DNA of 64,000 bases from Phallus indusiatus (Eukaryota > Basidiomycota > Agaricomycetes > Phallales > Phallaceae): NCBI GenBank assembly GCA_027605045.1, contig JAQFWX010000032.1:372001-436000 (forward strand), in the 5' to 3' direction. How positions within the stretch are numbered: the stretch's first letter is position 1; every line of letters begins with the position of its first letter. The notes beneath the pieces are model-generated. The model ran no database searches. It was not told where the DNA came from and saw only the letters and a program-made list of their open reading frames with translations. The translations under genes were made by a program, and so were the position numbers. This document shows positions 11,844 to 23,748 of the stretch, piece by piece.

Positions 11844-13622
11844 ATGCCTTTGCTAGACACTTTTAATCTGACAAGTGAACACAGAGACACATTCGAAAAA
11901 CTTCAGGCCATCACGGCCAGTCCCGGCCAAAACAAGTCAGATGACGACATTCACCATGAATTAGCCATCTTAGAAAGCGTTGGATGGGATATTGAGGCAT
12001 AGTTTGATATTTACTCGTTTTCGGCAACGCCTATTTACTAAATGTTGCTCCCAGCGCGCCGTGGATGCCATATACTCTGGTTCAAAGCGTACAATCGAAC
12101 CCATGAGCGTTGATGATTCCGCACAAAACTCAAATACAAGCCCGCATGAGAGAGGTCGTTCTACACTCTCTGTTCTTCCTGTCAGAATTTTTTTCTCATT
12201 ATTATCACTGGCAACCTATCCTGTCACTTTGACATTCGGCATAATATCACACGTGTTTCGCTTTCTACGAATCCCTCTGCCACGAGCACCAATTGGCTTT
12301 AGTTTAGCTTCTTTTAGTCTAACACACTCTCGAGGACTATTTACAAACATTAGTGCAGCCAGAGGTCCACGGCTTCCTGACAACCCTACTTTTGCAGCCG
12401 AGAGGCTTATTAGGGACTTGGAAGAAGAAACAAATGCAATGGTTATCAGCCGTGCTCGTGCAATACAAGCGGAATCCACTCCACTTGCTGGTCCATCTCA
12501 TGTACAAGATATGGTTTTTGTCGAGCCGTCTCGTAAATTACTCCCAGATTTCCACGTCGGATCATACGACTCCGCATTACAACTTGCTCGTCAAGAGGCT
12601 CGCCCTCTATGTGCCATACTCCTGAGCGAAGAACATGATGATACCCCTGTTTTCAAAAGGACCGTTCTGAGTGACTCAGGCTTTGTTCGTGCCTTGTATG
12701 ATGGTGAATTTGTCGTGTGGATTGGTGAAATTCGAAATTCGGATGCTTATCAAGGTAACTCTATCCGTTCCGTTCTTCTATGTGAATTTTGTTTTCACTA
12801 ATTCCTGTAGCATCTCTGAAGCTGTCAGCCACTACGTTCCCCTTTGTTGCATTTATTGCTTTACAGCCTCGCCTTCCCATATCTCGATCTCAAACTGGAC
12901 TGCCACCAACCGCTTTGACCGTTTTGTCCCGACACCCCTCTGCAGCAATGCCCATACCTTTGACACCGCTTGCATTAATCGAACACATAACCACTACAAT
13001 CATGCCACGAGTACGACCACTCCGCTTACAGGTTCTTGCCAGAGAAGAAGAGCGACGTTTAAGGGAGCAACAAGATGCCGCATTCAGAAGTGCGGAGCGA
13101 GCAGATGGAGAACGCATTCGTCGAAGACGTAGAGAAGAAGCTGAAGCGCAGGAACGAGCCCGGTTACAAGAAGAGGCCCGTCAGAGAGCTGCTGAGGAAC
13201 AGAAGCGTAAGGAAGAAAAACACCGGTTATACAAACGATGGCTTTCTTGTAAGCTTACGCTCCTACGAGATGAACCGGCACGAGGCATACGAATTGGAGT
13301 CAGACTTCCAAATGGAAGATTGGGGATCAGAAAATTTCATGAGACGTCGAATGTCGAAGACCTTTATATCTGGGCGGGAAGTATGTTGTACAATGTCGTT
13401 CCAATTCACGAAAAAGAAAGCGAATTCGATAACTATGCTCCCGAATACGATTTTTCGCTTGCCACAACTTTCCCGCGTTGTCAAATTCCTTTAGTAAAGG
13501 ATCAGCTCCTCGCGGATGTCGATGTGCTAAAAGCCGGGGCTAATTTGATTGTAGAAGGATTTAGAGACCCAGAATCAGCGGATGCGGGATCTAGCGACGA
13601 AGAGGACGACGACAGGGATTAG
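11844..13622 (+). CDS. UBX2: UBA-UAS-UBX protein, FAF2/Ubx2-like ER-associated degradation factor
   Basis: Family members sit in the ER or lipid-droplet membrane by a hairpin and recruit Cdc48/p97 through the UBX domain. Three exons: 11844-11996, 12055-12754 and 12811-13622; 554 residues. Domains seen: N-terminal UBA-like helices ending ILESVGWDIERAVDAIY (about 1-58), a hydrophobic hairpin with FFSLLSLATYPVTLTFG (about 95-130), a UAS/thioredoxin-like region (about 190-330), a charged coiled coil rich in EER/RRR (about 360-425), a UBX domain beginning IGVRLPNGRLGIRKF (about 440-525), and an acidic tail. Intron 1 (11997-12054) appears to use a GC donor (GAG|GCATAG) and has a TTACTAA-like branch point; the join restores the UBA sequence. 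Orthology to UBX2 versus FAF2 names is by architecture only. Confidence 0.88.
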
Positions 13623-13846
13623 ATTAGTATATATATATATATAGTCTTGTTTCCTCTCGGTATGATAATAATTTAAATAAATCCCTTTACATAAAGCATG
13701 CATGTATGTTATCTTCGTTCAAACTCAACTTGAACTCAATAGTGTGTTCTAAACTCCGACAAAGTATCAGTGGAGTGAGTCTTAGCTTCAAAGCTTGCTG
13801 TATGACCGCGGCAGTCCCTTCTCTCTAGTTCAAAATCAACGTCAGA
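13623..13846. other. Intergenic, UBX gene to channel gene
   Basis: A short (TA)n run at about 13,628-13,642 follows the UBX stop, then AATAAT and AATAAA-like sequence consistent with polyadenylation. No gene seen. Confidence 0.3.
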
Positions 13847-16800
13847 ATGAATGCCTTGTTCAATGAAACGGATCCTGGGAAGCCCTGGGAAGGAGCCCCC
13901 CCGGGCTCTCCTCCAAAGCGTGAGTGTGCTTGACCTTTTTTTTTTTGCGAAGGCTCTTAATTGACCCGAATGATTTATTCAAAGAACGGTTTGAGGGACC
14001 ATGGCTCACAACCCAACTCGTTTTGGCAGGCTCAATAGGGTTACTCTCTTTCCTCCTATTTTCGTACTGCAGGACACGCTATCCTGTCATGTTCGCTCCT
14101 CGGACAAAGTTGAAAGGTAAACGTCGTTTTCTAGGGGGTATATGACGTTGTCGCTAATAATGATATAACAACCAGGGTTTTCGCCACATGAGGCTCATGC
14201 TCATCAAGCTTTTTTTGGTTGGATACTACCTACCATACGAACATCAGAATATACGATCTTGCAAATCGTTGGGCTGGACGCTGCAGTCGTATGTCATTAG
14301 ATTACTTTTTGTGTTCAATTGAAATAAGACACTTGCAGCTCCTCAGCTTTCTAAAAATGTCTTTCAAATTCTTTAGCGTTTGTTCTATTCTTGCTCTGGT
14401 TGTGCTTATACCTGTGAATTACAGAGTAAATGTTTTTTCTTCCTTTGATCGCGCCGAGTCTGTATTTACGGTTGTCAGAATAATATCGGCGCCATTGAAG
14501 ATCCCGAAGGAGATGACTCGGACTGGATCAATCTCTCATCGCCAAGCGCGCCCCCTACGCCTTCTAGAGATTGGCTGGATCTGATCACTGAAGCTAGCTC
14601 TTATTTAACAGTCCATTTCATTTTCACATATATTTTCACCCTCCTTGCATTGAAATTCATCCATTCCAACTACAAGCGTTTTATCCGTTCCCGACAGCTT
14701 TTCTCTTTAGAGCTTGTTCACTCGATTGCTGCCAGGACGGTTATGGTAACTAGTTTACCACCTCATCTCCAAAACGAGCATTCACTGGCTGTTTATTTCG
14801 AAAACATGAATTTGGCTGTCGAAAGCGTTAGCCTTGTTCGTGAGCCGGGGGTCTTAGAGGATCTTCTGCATAAACGAACGGAGGCCCTTCTTAAATTGGA
14901 AAATGCTTGGGTAGACTATGTTGGAAATCCAAGCACGCTGGAAAATTATGATCCGAGTTTAAACGTGCGTGCGGACGGGGACGGTTTAGAAGGCCAGCGA
15001 AATCGCCTCGTTATCCCAAAAAGAAAACGTCCTACGTTTCGTCCCTCCTGGTTCTCATTCAAGACGGTTGACGCGATCGAACACTTTCAACACGAATTTC
15101 AAGATTCAAATGATAAGGTCCTTAAAAGAAGACAGATGAAACTTCCGGCCACGACTTCCGCTTTCGTTACTTTTGAGAAGATGTCGAGTGCCCAAATCGC
15201 GACTCAAGTGGTACATGCGCCTCGCTTGTCGGAATCTCTGACCTGTCTTGCACCAGAACCCAGAGATATTATTTGGGCGAATATGGCATTATCAAACACA
15301 TCCCTACAAATCCGTGAATTCGTCGTTATGGGCCTGATGTGCCTCCTTTTGTTTTTTTGGGTCTTCCCAGTTACAGCCTTAGCTGGATTATTGAGCTATA
15401 CCGAAATAAAAAAGGTCGCCCCATGGCTCGGCCGGCTTATTGATTCTAGCCCTCAAATTAAAGCTATTGTTCAAAATTCCTTACCCAGTATTGCTCTCAT
15501 TAGTTTGATGGCACTGCTACCATTTATCCTTGAGTGTATGCACTGAAAGCTTCAATATCTCCCAAACCACTTTCGCTGAATTTTCTATGTCATCCAGTTT
15601 TCACCTATCAACAGGGCTATCGTGCTAGAAGCTGGATCGAATATTCATTACTAAAAAAGTAAGATTTTCTTCCAGCTGGCGTAGTTGCTCTAACCGTCAA
15701 TGAAAAAGATACTTCCTGTTCTTGCTCATAAACGTAGTGTTCATTTTTCTTCTTGCAAGCACGTATCTTGAATTGGTTCTTGAACTTGCAAATTCTCCTG
15801 CCAAAGTTCCGGAGAGATTAGCAGCGTCCCTTCAAAAGGGCAATGCTCGGCATTTTTTCCTTTGGTCAGTGAACTGCTTGTTTTCGTATAAGGTATCTAT
15901 TCTAACCATTTTTTTCAGCTATGTGATATTACAAGGGCTTGGAATCATGCCTTTACAGCTACTCAACCTCGGTGTTCTCATTCCCTCGATGTTTAAACGC
16001 TTATTTTTCACGCGGACGCCAAGAGGTTCATGGAATTGCATTCGGAGCTGAATATAATTTCACGATTATCTAGATTTTGCTGAGCTCAATGCCCCTCCCA
16101 TGATTAACTACGGCACGGTCTATCCTCAAGCTATTCTTGTTTTCGTTGTCACATTGCTATATAGCATCATTCAGCCTTTGATTGTATTTTTTGGCGCCGC
16201 TTACTTCGGGATCGCTTATGTCGTTTACAAGTATAAACTTCTCTTTGGTGAGTCTGAACACTTAATTTTTGTCATTATATGCCGAGTCTCTGTCTCAGTG
16301 TTCTACAAACCGTACGAATCTCAGGGGCAGGCATGGCCAATAACGTGTAGCCGTCTTTTTTGGGGGATGATTATTTTTCAGACATTTATGACCGGCATTT
16401 TCACGCTGAACAAATCCTACGTGCTGTCCTCATTAATGACTCCGTTGATTCTCTTCACTCTATATTGGGCATGGTCTATACATTGGACGTTTAAATCGCT
16501 TAGCAAATACGTCAGTTTAAGTTCCACGTTTGAAGTACAAAGGGGAGAAGATACAGATGATGTGATTAGACTACGTGCAGGACATCCCGTCAGTTTGTCC
16601 CAAAGGTTCGTGGTAATATTCGATATACCCTCACGTGCTGTTCTTACGCGTTCTTCAGTAATTTAAGTAGACGTCGCTATGCTCAAAATGACGAAACGCT
16701 ATATGTTGCTCCAGAAGACGATAGGACAGACTATGTGAGATTTTCGCCATTTTGCTTTCCTCGTTAAGACTTGCCCATGTTTCAGTCACAACCCCCTATG

Positions 16801-17509
16801 CAAGGCTGGTACCCCGGTGTTCTAAAGTGCGTAAATTTAACCAAGTTTATTCATACGCTTACCGCCGGTGGATAGTACTGGAAAACGACGATATGGGCAT
16901 CCAGCCTTAACTGGCGTTCTCCCCCAGCCATGGCTTCCAATTAAGAAAGGGCAATCGTTAGCCACCAGAGTGGACCGTGACGGCGGTTCTCGCGATCAGG
17001 CCGTTGTCCTTACATTACGAAAAAGATACAGTATTGTCCGACGAGACATCCGCGACTTCGTGAACGATGGCGTAGGTATATCTTCTCATCCTCTCTCTCC
17101 ACCGTTTACCTCGATGTCTTCGCACGGGAAACAAGTAGCCACCAAATTCAATGAGCCAACAGTCTCAATTTACCGGTCAAACTCGGGGGAAGTAGAGTCC
17201 GAGTCTAATCCCCCACAAGCGGCTCCCCGCAGACCAATTAATTTTGAACATAATCACTCCACACCAGCAATACTCAACCATCGGCTCAGTTTTGATCATG
17301 CTACAGGTGTGATTGTGCTCCCTGAGGACGGCGAATGGCTTCTACAGGACGATAGTGACTCTGAGGAAACAGCAGACGCAATTCAACAGGGTTCACACGA
17401 AGACAACTCGGATGGAAACAACACCCCGACAGGCACACCGGGAAGGCACAGGACGTATTACCATCATCCTGAAAGAAGAAGGCAGTCCACTCCCAGTGCT
17501 TTTTCATAA
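13847..17509 (+). CDS. CSC1/OSCA-like (DUF221, RSN1/PHM7) membrane channel
   Basis: Predicted osmosensitive, calcium-permeable cation channel of the CSC1/TMEM63 family. Thirteen exons: 13847-13919, 13985-14116, 14176-14288, 14339-14425, 14479-15535, 15598-15658, 15709-15864, 15919-16025, 16074-16247, 16299-16605, 16659-16734, 16786-16826 and 16876-17509. They total 3,018 nt, 1,005 residues. The order matches the family: N-terminal TM region (LVLAGSIGLLSFLLFSYC, FFSVCSILALVVLIPVNY), a cytosolic PHM7-type region, then the multi-TM core with FVVMGLMCLLLFFWVFP, VVFIFLLASTYLEL, LQGLGIMPLQLLNLGVLIP and PMINYGTVYPQAILVFV. The C-terminal PHM7-extension-like segment has YPGVLNTGKRRYGHPALTG, followed by a polar, probably disordered tail. 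The start was chosen from two overlapping ATGs as the one in frame with exon 2. Confidence 0.93.
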
Positions 17510-17996
17510 TTAGTTTACCAATTGTACTGCCTGTTACTGAGGCATCTGGCATTGTGGGTAGAATGCTGTGTATTGATAATTATTATGTTGTGTGGAGAGG
17601 AGTGCTAATCCGCAATGTGCATGTTGCCAAAATTGGAACTTTACTTACTTAATTTTTGGTGTGTACACACCCAGCTAAAGAGTGAGGTAACTCTTACCTT
17701 CAATTCAGTTTTTATTCAGTTGTCAGTGTCAAATTCCTAAGGGGGTTGTGATCAGGCAGCATTGTCATCTCTCTTTTTCCCTGAAAATGATGGTGCAATG
17801 TGCATGTCATGTATCAGGGTCATTTTGACCTAAATACCCCTCTCCTGAAGACAGGCTCAAGGCCCAGAGCACTCAAAGCCAAAAACAATATAAAATGCTA
17901 TAAAACTCCAGCTACACCAAGGTATTTGATAAAGAACTCATAGAGTTAGGATCAAAACACTCTCAGAAGTCAAGTATTTTCTGAGTCCATTGATTG
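17510..17996. other. Start of the repeat island, no gene
   Basis: Unassigned AT-rich sequence between the channel gene and a solo LTR. No open frame with recognisable motifs; it is the left part of the sequence interrupted by the LTR at 17,997. Confidence 0.4.
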
Positions 17997-18649
17997 TGTC
18001 ACAAGCTGATTTTCTCATGACTTCAATTTTACTGATTTACTGATTTACATTCTTTACTGAACATGACTGACTGAACCTTATAGAGAATGCACTTCACGCA
18101 TTCTCCGATTTACCAATTTCTTGAATTACTGATTGTGACCATTGGTGAGGTTCTGTGATATTAATAGAGTGCTTTCTATTACTTTCTTTATGATTCTAAT
18201 GAGCCTCATGATTTCCTCGAGTACTATTATGTACTCATCCGAATTAGTACTTTCATTGTACTTAACCCTGCATTACTTTGTTGTATTTAAGCTCGCTGTA
18301 AATACCTAACAAAGTCATCTTGAAATCGAACTTTGGTTCAATTCAATATATTCCTTGTATTCAAACCTCTTTGAATTACAACTCATCTCTTTATCTCGAA
18401 AACCTCATTTTACTTGTTTTCTTGATTCTTCCGATTTCCTCAACTTTGGCGACTCTGTTATCAAAACCTTCATTATCTCTAGGTTGTTCCTCATTGTAAG
18501 TACTTGATTCATCACAATACAAATTGAGGAGTACTACCAAGCCTTTGGAGTGGGTGCAACACATAAGTTGAAGCCAAGTTCCTCTACTTGCAATCTCTCA
18601 ATTCTCGATTCCTCGATCTCACAATCTCAATTAGTCCCGGATCTTGACA
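17997..18649 (+). mobile_element. Solo LTR (copia-like), 653 bp, TSD GATTG
   Basis: Begins TGTCACAAGC and ends ATCTTGACA. The flanks carry an identical 5-bp duplication GATTG (17,992-17,996 and 18,650-18,654). A TATA-like GTATTTAAG lies near 18,283, and the segment TTGAAGCCAAG near the 3' end recurs in the LTRs near 30,380 and 50,895. No internal retroelement domain follows, so it is a solo LTR. Confidence 0.85.
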
Positions 18650-18911
18650 GATTGGTCATCAAGAATTAACTCTGGAGTTTTGTTTTACCATGTTCCCCTT
18701 AATTTATTAATATCTCCTTCATTTCTCCATGGTTTCTCCTTATATGCTATTCTTTTATCCTTTATTTTCTACTGTGACAACCCTTGTTGTGAGGTGAACT
18801 GGTAAATTAGTCAGGGTACACTATTGCCATCTGTCAGAATTTGGGGCGGATTCCTGAGTATGTTGTATACCCCGTTCAAACACTTAATTCTTTAGCACCT
18901 AATTACATAAT
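18650..18911. other. AT-rich interval, nothing recognised
   Basis: Right-hand continuation of the sequence interrupted by the solo LTR; no gene or repeat identified. Confidence 0.3.
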
Positions 18912-19554
18912 TGCTATGGTATGCTAGTGCCTCACCCGATTATTTGACCCCCCCCGGGCTCCACTTCGTGTTACGATTTCCTCCATTCCCCGTACTTTGC
19001 CATTTCCGCTGTTTTTGCCATTTTCTCGACTTCTCAATTTCTTCGATTTCTTTGATTTATTTCAATTTCTGTTTGTATCCCCTCGAATCCCATGTGTCAG
19101 GGTACGCTACCGCCGTCTCTCATTTTCTTAATTATTATCATCGGCATCATTTCGTTTCTATTTTATTTGTCATTTCCATGTTTTACTTTCACCTTCCGTT
19201 TCCTTGTTCTGTCTCTGTTTCACTTTCTCTACTCGCGCGCGTCGCGCGCTCATACCCGGCATGATGCCCATGACATCACGTCGCTTAGGTTCAGCTTGGG
19301 CGCCTGGCACTTAGCTGTGTCAGGGCCGCACGCCGCGTCGTCGTTTTATGTATATAGTAGCTGTACCTAGAGTGAGGGTCCCTAAGCTTGTTCTCTTAGG
19401 ATCCCCTCCCTCTAGGTGAGTAGTATAGTCATTGCCCAATATAGTACTTAGGATCCCCTCCCTCTAGCCTGAGCTGAGTAGCCCTAACACCATGGAGATC
19501 AGTTGAGCACCTCATATCCTGTACTTATATGCATTTTCCCTAGAGGTGGATGCC
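18912..19554 (+). mobile_element. Family B short TG...CA element, degenerate, interrupted by family A
   Basis: Matches the better copies at 20,314 and 50,115: start GGTATGCTAGTGCC, pyrimidine-rich TTCGATTTC-like tracts, the junction CCCATGGAGATCAG, and TACTTATATGC. The sequence resumes at 19,490 exactly after the family A insertion at 19,095-19,489. Its 3' end is lost at a second, inverted A copy at 19,555. Confidence 0.75.
19095..19489 (+). mobile_element. Family A short TG...CA element, complete (395 bp), TSD CCATG
   Basis: Starts TGTCAGGGTACGCTACCG and ends GAGTAGCCCTAACA, with the 5-bp duplication CCATG at 19,090-19,094 and 19,490-19,494. It contains a TATA-like TTATGTATATAG, the hairpin module AAGCTTGTTCTCTTAGG, and two copies of CTTAGGATCCCCTCCCTCTA. 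No coding capacity. LTR-like in ends and TSD, but no internal region is seen in any copy. Confidence 0.85.
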
Positions 19555-19745
19555 TGTTAGGGCTACTCAGCTCAGACTAGAGGGAGGGGATCCTAAGAGA
19601 ACAAGCTTAGGGACCCTCACTCTAGGTATAGTTACTATATACATAAAACAACGATGCGGTGTGCAGCCCTGACACAGCTAAGTGCCAGGCGCCCAAGCCA
19701 AACCTAAGTGACGTGATGTCACGGGCATCACGCCAGGTATGAGTG
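19555..19745 (-). mobile_element. Family A element, inverted and truncated
   Basis: Begins TGTTAGGGCTACTCAGC (reverse complement of the A 3' end) and follows A through TACATAAAAC and GTCACGGGCATCACGCC. Homology stops at about 19,745. It lies in opposite orientation about 65 bp from the complete A copy. Confidence 0.8.
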
Positions 19746-20313
19746 TTGTAATGATCTGAAGTATATAGCTAAATGTATCGGCTATAAATGATTGGACTAC
19801 AACTAGATATTTGATTTATGGAGGTTGGTTAGTCTACCATGGAGCGGTCCAGGTGCTGATTTTGAGTGAGAGAAAAAGCGTATGTCAGAGTACGTCCCAG
19901 GTTTACAATCATTCTAGGTATATTAGTGTAGTATAGTATAACCTACTTAGATGCCTACGTGCTCTACGTCGGTCATATGGTACCCGGTATGCTGGTCCGT
20001 ACTTATCCCTCGCATATTCTCCTGAACCTCTTCCATTTCTCCATTCGCTTCTATTCTACCCTATTTCCCTCTTTCTCTGTGTTCATCCGAACATCCTCAA
20101 CTACCGCTCTTCCTATTGGTAGATAATGCACCTGATAGCTATTGGTTAAAGATAGCGACATCATGTATATATACAGCCGTGTGTGCAAGTGTAGCTCCTT
20201 GTGCTATTATTGACTAGGTTACTGGGTTATAGTAGCAGTCCAATCCTTAAGTCTAATCGCTGAATGGTCGTGTCCTAACAGCATGTGTGTGTGTGAGTGA
20301 ATAGGAAAGGTGG
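19746..20313. repeat. Degraded LTR-like sequence (family K, minus), no gene
   Basis: The segment about 20,102-20,280 is the inverted counterpart of 36,304-36,460: shared blocks around CTATTATTGACTAGGTTACTGG, a TATATATAC promoter-like motif, and an end in CCTAACA (TGTTAGG on the minus strand). The remainder (19,746-20,100) holds nothing recognised. Confidence 0.55.
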
Positions 20314-20664
20314 TGTTACGGTACGCTATCGCTTCACCCGATTATTTGATTTCTTCGATCTCTTTCGATTTCTGTTCATATTATGATTTCCTTCATTTCC
20401 CGTATTTTATTGTTTCCACTATTTTTGTTGTTTTCCGTTTTCTCGATTTCTTCAATTTCCTTTGATTTCTGTTTGTATCTCCTCGGATCCCATAGAAATC
20501 AGTCGGGCACCTCACATCCTGTACTTATATGCGATTTCCCTATAGGGGGATACCTAAGCTTGTTCTCTTAGGTTTTCCCTCCTCTAGGTGAGTAGTTAGT
20601 CAATGCCCCTCAATAGATCTTAGGTTTTCCCTCCTCTAGGTGTGTGCCCTGAGTCACCCTAACA
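20314..20664 (+). mobile_element. Family B short TG...CA element, complete (351 bp), TSD GGTGG
   Basis: Starts TGTTACGGTACGCTATCG and ends GAGTCACCCTAACA, flanked by GGTGG at 20,309-20,313 and 20,665-20,669. It contains TTCGATTTC-type tracts, TACTTATATGC, the hairpin AAGCTTGTTCTCTTAGG and the doubled motif TTAGGTTTTCCCTCCTCTAG. Confidence 0.85.
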
Positions 20665-20669
20665 GGTGG

Positions 20670-21374
20670 GATGTATGCACTGATATCGAACCAACACAAA
20701 CAAACACTAACACCAACTGCAACAATAAAGAAGGATCATATGCAAGTGTGCAAGTGAGATAATGAACAGAGAGTCGGCAATGAACTTGAAATGCGACTGG
20801 GGAACTGATAAATGGAGGACCTGCAATCAATGATGACTGTATTCCTTTGCGAGTTAGTGATGTGATAAACTTGAAAATAAAATTGCTAGTTTAGATTCCA
20901 AGACCTCACTCAGAGTATTCCAAAGATATAGACATGAGCGTAGAAATAGACAAGAGAGTCGAGACGAAACACTGGGCTTGAACTTGAACTTGACTTAGAC
21001 TGAACTTGACTTGACTTAATCTGTGAGACAACTCGTCTGGTAGAATTGCTGCTGTTACAAGTATTTACCAGTATTTATACCTTTCAGAGTACATAGCTTT
21101 GGTGAGACAATCACTCATTGTTCACCAGGATAACAAACAGGAAGAAACAAAAGAACAAAAGAAATATGGAGGATAGGGGGATTGCGAGAGAATGATGGGG
21201 ATACAATTACAACAAAAGGAATCGCAAACATAGATAGGAGAAAAATGATGAAACCAAAACAGAAGAACAAAAGAAAACAAAAAGAGATCAATTAGGAAGA
21301 ACAAAACCGACTTGAGACACAGCCCTTGCCTGACTCAACACCTGGCACTTCCTGCACTGCCTCTATCCTGTACC
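20670..21374. other. Probable degraded LTR on the minus strand, no gene
   Basis: On the minus strand a TATA-like GGTATAAATAC lies near 21,075, followed by repeated CAAGTTCAAG-like sequence. It looks like LTR U3/R material but no ends or TSD were found. No coding sequence recognised. Confidence 0.3.
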
Positions 21375-22076
21375 TGTCAGGGTACGCTACCGCGTCCCCT
21401 CATTTTTCCTTATTTATTATCATCGGTATATATCTATTTCTATTTTATTTATATTTCCCGTGCATTACTTCTACCTTCCGTTTATTCTCTCCGTCCATAT
21501 TTCACTTTCTTTACTCGCGCGCGTTGCACGCTCGTACATGGCATGATGCCCGTGACATCACGTCACTTAGGTTCAGCTTAAGCACCTGGCACTTAGCTGT
21601 GTCAGGGCCACATGCCGTGTCGTCGTTTTATGTATATAGTAGCTGTTGTCACGGTACGCTAGCGCCTTTTCCGATTATTTGATTTCTTCGATTTCTTTCA
21701 GTTTCATTTCGTGTTACGATTTCCTTCATTTCCCGTACTTTGCCGTTTCCATTAGTTCCATCATTTTCTCGATTTTTCGATCTCTTCGATTTTCCTCGAT
21801 TTCTGTTTGTATCTCCTCGGATCCCATGGGGATCAGTCAAGCGCTTCGTATCCTGTACTTATATGCGTTTTCCCTAGAGGGGGATACCTAAGCTTGTTCT
21901 CTTAGGTTTTCCCTCCTCTAGGTGTGTGCCCTGAGTCGCCCTAACAGCTGTACCTAGAGTGAGGGTCCCTAAGCTTGTTCTCTTAGGATCCCCTCCCTCT
22001 AGGTGAGTAGTATAGTTATCTTCCAATATATTGCTTAGGATCCCCTCCCTCTAGTCTGAGCTGAGTAGCCCTAACA
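21375..22076 (+). mobile_element. Family A element interrupted by family B, TSD GTACC
   Basis: Starts TGTCAGGGTACGCTACCG and ends GAGTAGCCCTAACA, flanked by GTACC at 21,370-21,374 and 22,077-22,081. Family B sits inside it after TAGTAGCTGT. Without that insert the element has the normal A length. Confidence 0.85.
21647..21946 (+). mobile_element. Family B element nested in family A, TSD GCTGT
   Basis: Starts TGTCACGGTACGCTAGCG and ends GAGTCGCCCTAACA, with GCTGT at 21,642-21,646 and 21,947-21,951. At 300 bp it is shorter than other B copies because it lacks one repeat of the TTAGGTTTTCCCTCCTCTAG unit and the spacer between the two units. Confidence 0.85.
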
Positions 22077-22289
22077 GTACCATACCATTCCATCTTATTC
22101 TTCTGACTGATCTGGCTCCAGCTGCTGAGATCGGCTTCTCCGTGGCAGTGGAAGAATGATGATAGGACTAGGAATCGATGGTCGCCTCAGATCTTCAAAT
22201 AGATTACTTTCCACTTCTTGATAAGTGGGTAAGGGGTGCGTATGAGCTTCAGAAAAATCTGGGGGAGGTGGCATGGCAGAAAAAGGGGC
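22077..22289. other. Short unassigned interval
   Basis: Between the family A copy and the repeat at 22,290; nothing recognised. Confidence 0.3.
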
Positions 22290-23400
22290 ATCAACAAATA
22301 AGAACTGTACGTAACCCTAGAACCAGTGATGAAAAACTAATCTCCATATGACTACTCCATCCCGTTGAGCAGTTAGGAACCCGACAAACTCATACGACTC
22401 GTGCATAACATTGATGTTAGTTCATTCATATAGAGTTAAGGCTCGTGGGTATCCTAATTCTAGATCGTCATATGGAACAGTTACTTCCATCACAGGGGGA
22501 GGTATCATGGGGAGTATGGTATTAGGATCAATGTTGATTTCGGGAATGAGTGTATTGTAGACACGGATAATGGTGAGAAAGCCTGGATTTGGACCGGTTT
22601 GAAGAGAAGAATGGAATGTAAAGGGGAAGAAAGGAAGTTGTAAATAAGGAGTAGAATTTTGTGAGTTTTCGTTATTGTACAACATAGTGGGATGACAAGA
22701 TGAAAGGAAGCGCTAGGGGAACTGACCAAGAAGGAAGAAGAAAAGTAAGTGGATCTGATTGTTTTTGCCTTGTATGCTATCTTTATTGTTCTAGGTTTGT
22801 CCAAAAAGATTGGAACAAACTCGTTGGATCTTTCGGAAGGATCGCTTGGTAGGGGAAGAGGAGCTGGGAAGGGAAGGGGAGGATTGTATCAGAGAAGTTT
22901 GAGGTGAAAGTGGAGAGAATCATGATGGTGGGGTATCTTCTGGGATTAAATTCGCAGGTCTGTAAGGGCTGAGTCTTTGAGTATTCATGCCCTTCATGAT
23001 TACCCATTGACTTGGCACATCCAGTACTAAAAATGTGAATTCAAATCCGTCTTGAGTCGCTAACCATATTCGATACAAGTTTTGTATAGCTGATTCTGGT
23101 GTCGAATACACGTTAACAACTGTAAACCAGTCTAGTTTCTCCTCGATATAGACTTTCTCTCTGAACATGATCCCAGGGTGAACCAGATCTGAGCTTCTTT
23201 GGCAAGTACGTTTCTGAGTTGATGTGGAGACTTGCATACTGGGAACTATAAGTATACAAAGTCGTATTGAGATCCAGATCGTATGTTCTGGGACTAGAAG
23301 GTGAAAAGCGAAATGGAGGTATAGAATCATTATCAGATGGGACTGGTGATCTGGTGGGGGAATTTGGGATCAGTAAGGATATTGATGAAGAGTAATGAAC
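22290..23400 (-). repeat. Dispersed repeat R, copy 1, with protein-like minus-strand frames
   Basis: Minus-strand frames at 22,422-22,685 and 22,920-23,330 look coding but are broken. The first shares blocks such as PYLQLPFFPFTF, PNPGFLTIIRVYNT, IPEINID and PYDDLELGYP with the copy at 37,049-37,632. I do not recognise the family. Matching amino-acid blocks with scattered substitutions suggest both derive from one coding sequence, either a transposon gene or a duplicated host gene. Confidence 0.5.
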
Positions 23401-23509
23401 ATAGTCATTTTATGGCTTTTGAAGTTTTGAGGCTGTAGTGTTGTTGATATGAGATTTCTGGATGGTTAGAACTCCACTTTGAACAAAAGAAGAACCTTTC
23501 CTAATTAGG

Positions 23510-23748
23510 AAGATTTTGGTGCGCGACAGCATGCAATGCGCACAAGTAGAAAAAGTGAAATAGAGACAGAACAAATAAATGGAGGATGGATATAAAGTGT
23601 GGGAATGATAAATGAAATAGAAATGAAATAATACTGATGATAATAAATAAGGAAAAATGAGAGACGACGGTAGCATACCCTGACAATGCCTAAGCTTGTT
23701 CTCTTAGGTTTTCCCTCCTCTAGGTGTGTGCCCTGAGTCATCCTAACA
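23510..23748. mobile_element. Head-to-tail fusion of an inverted A fragment and a B 3' fragment
   Basis: 23,510-23,685 is the 5' half of family A on the minus strand (ending TACCCTGACA). 23,686-23,748 is the 3' end of family B on the plus strand (CCTAAGCTTGTTCTCTTAGG to CATCCTAACA). Neither is complete, and the joint is only a base or two wide. Confidence 0.7.
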
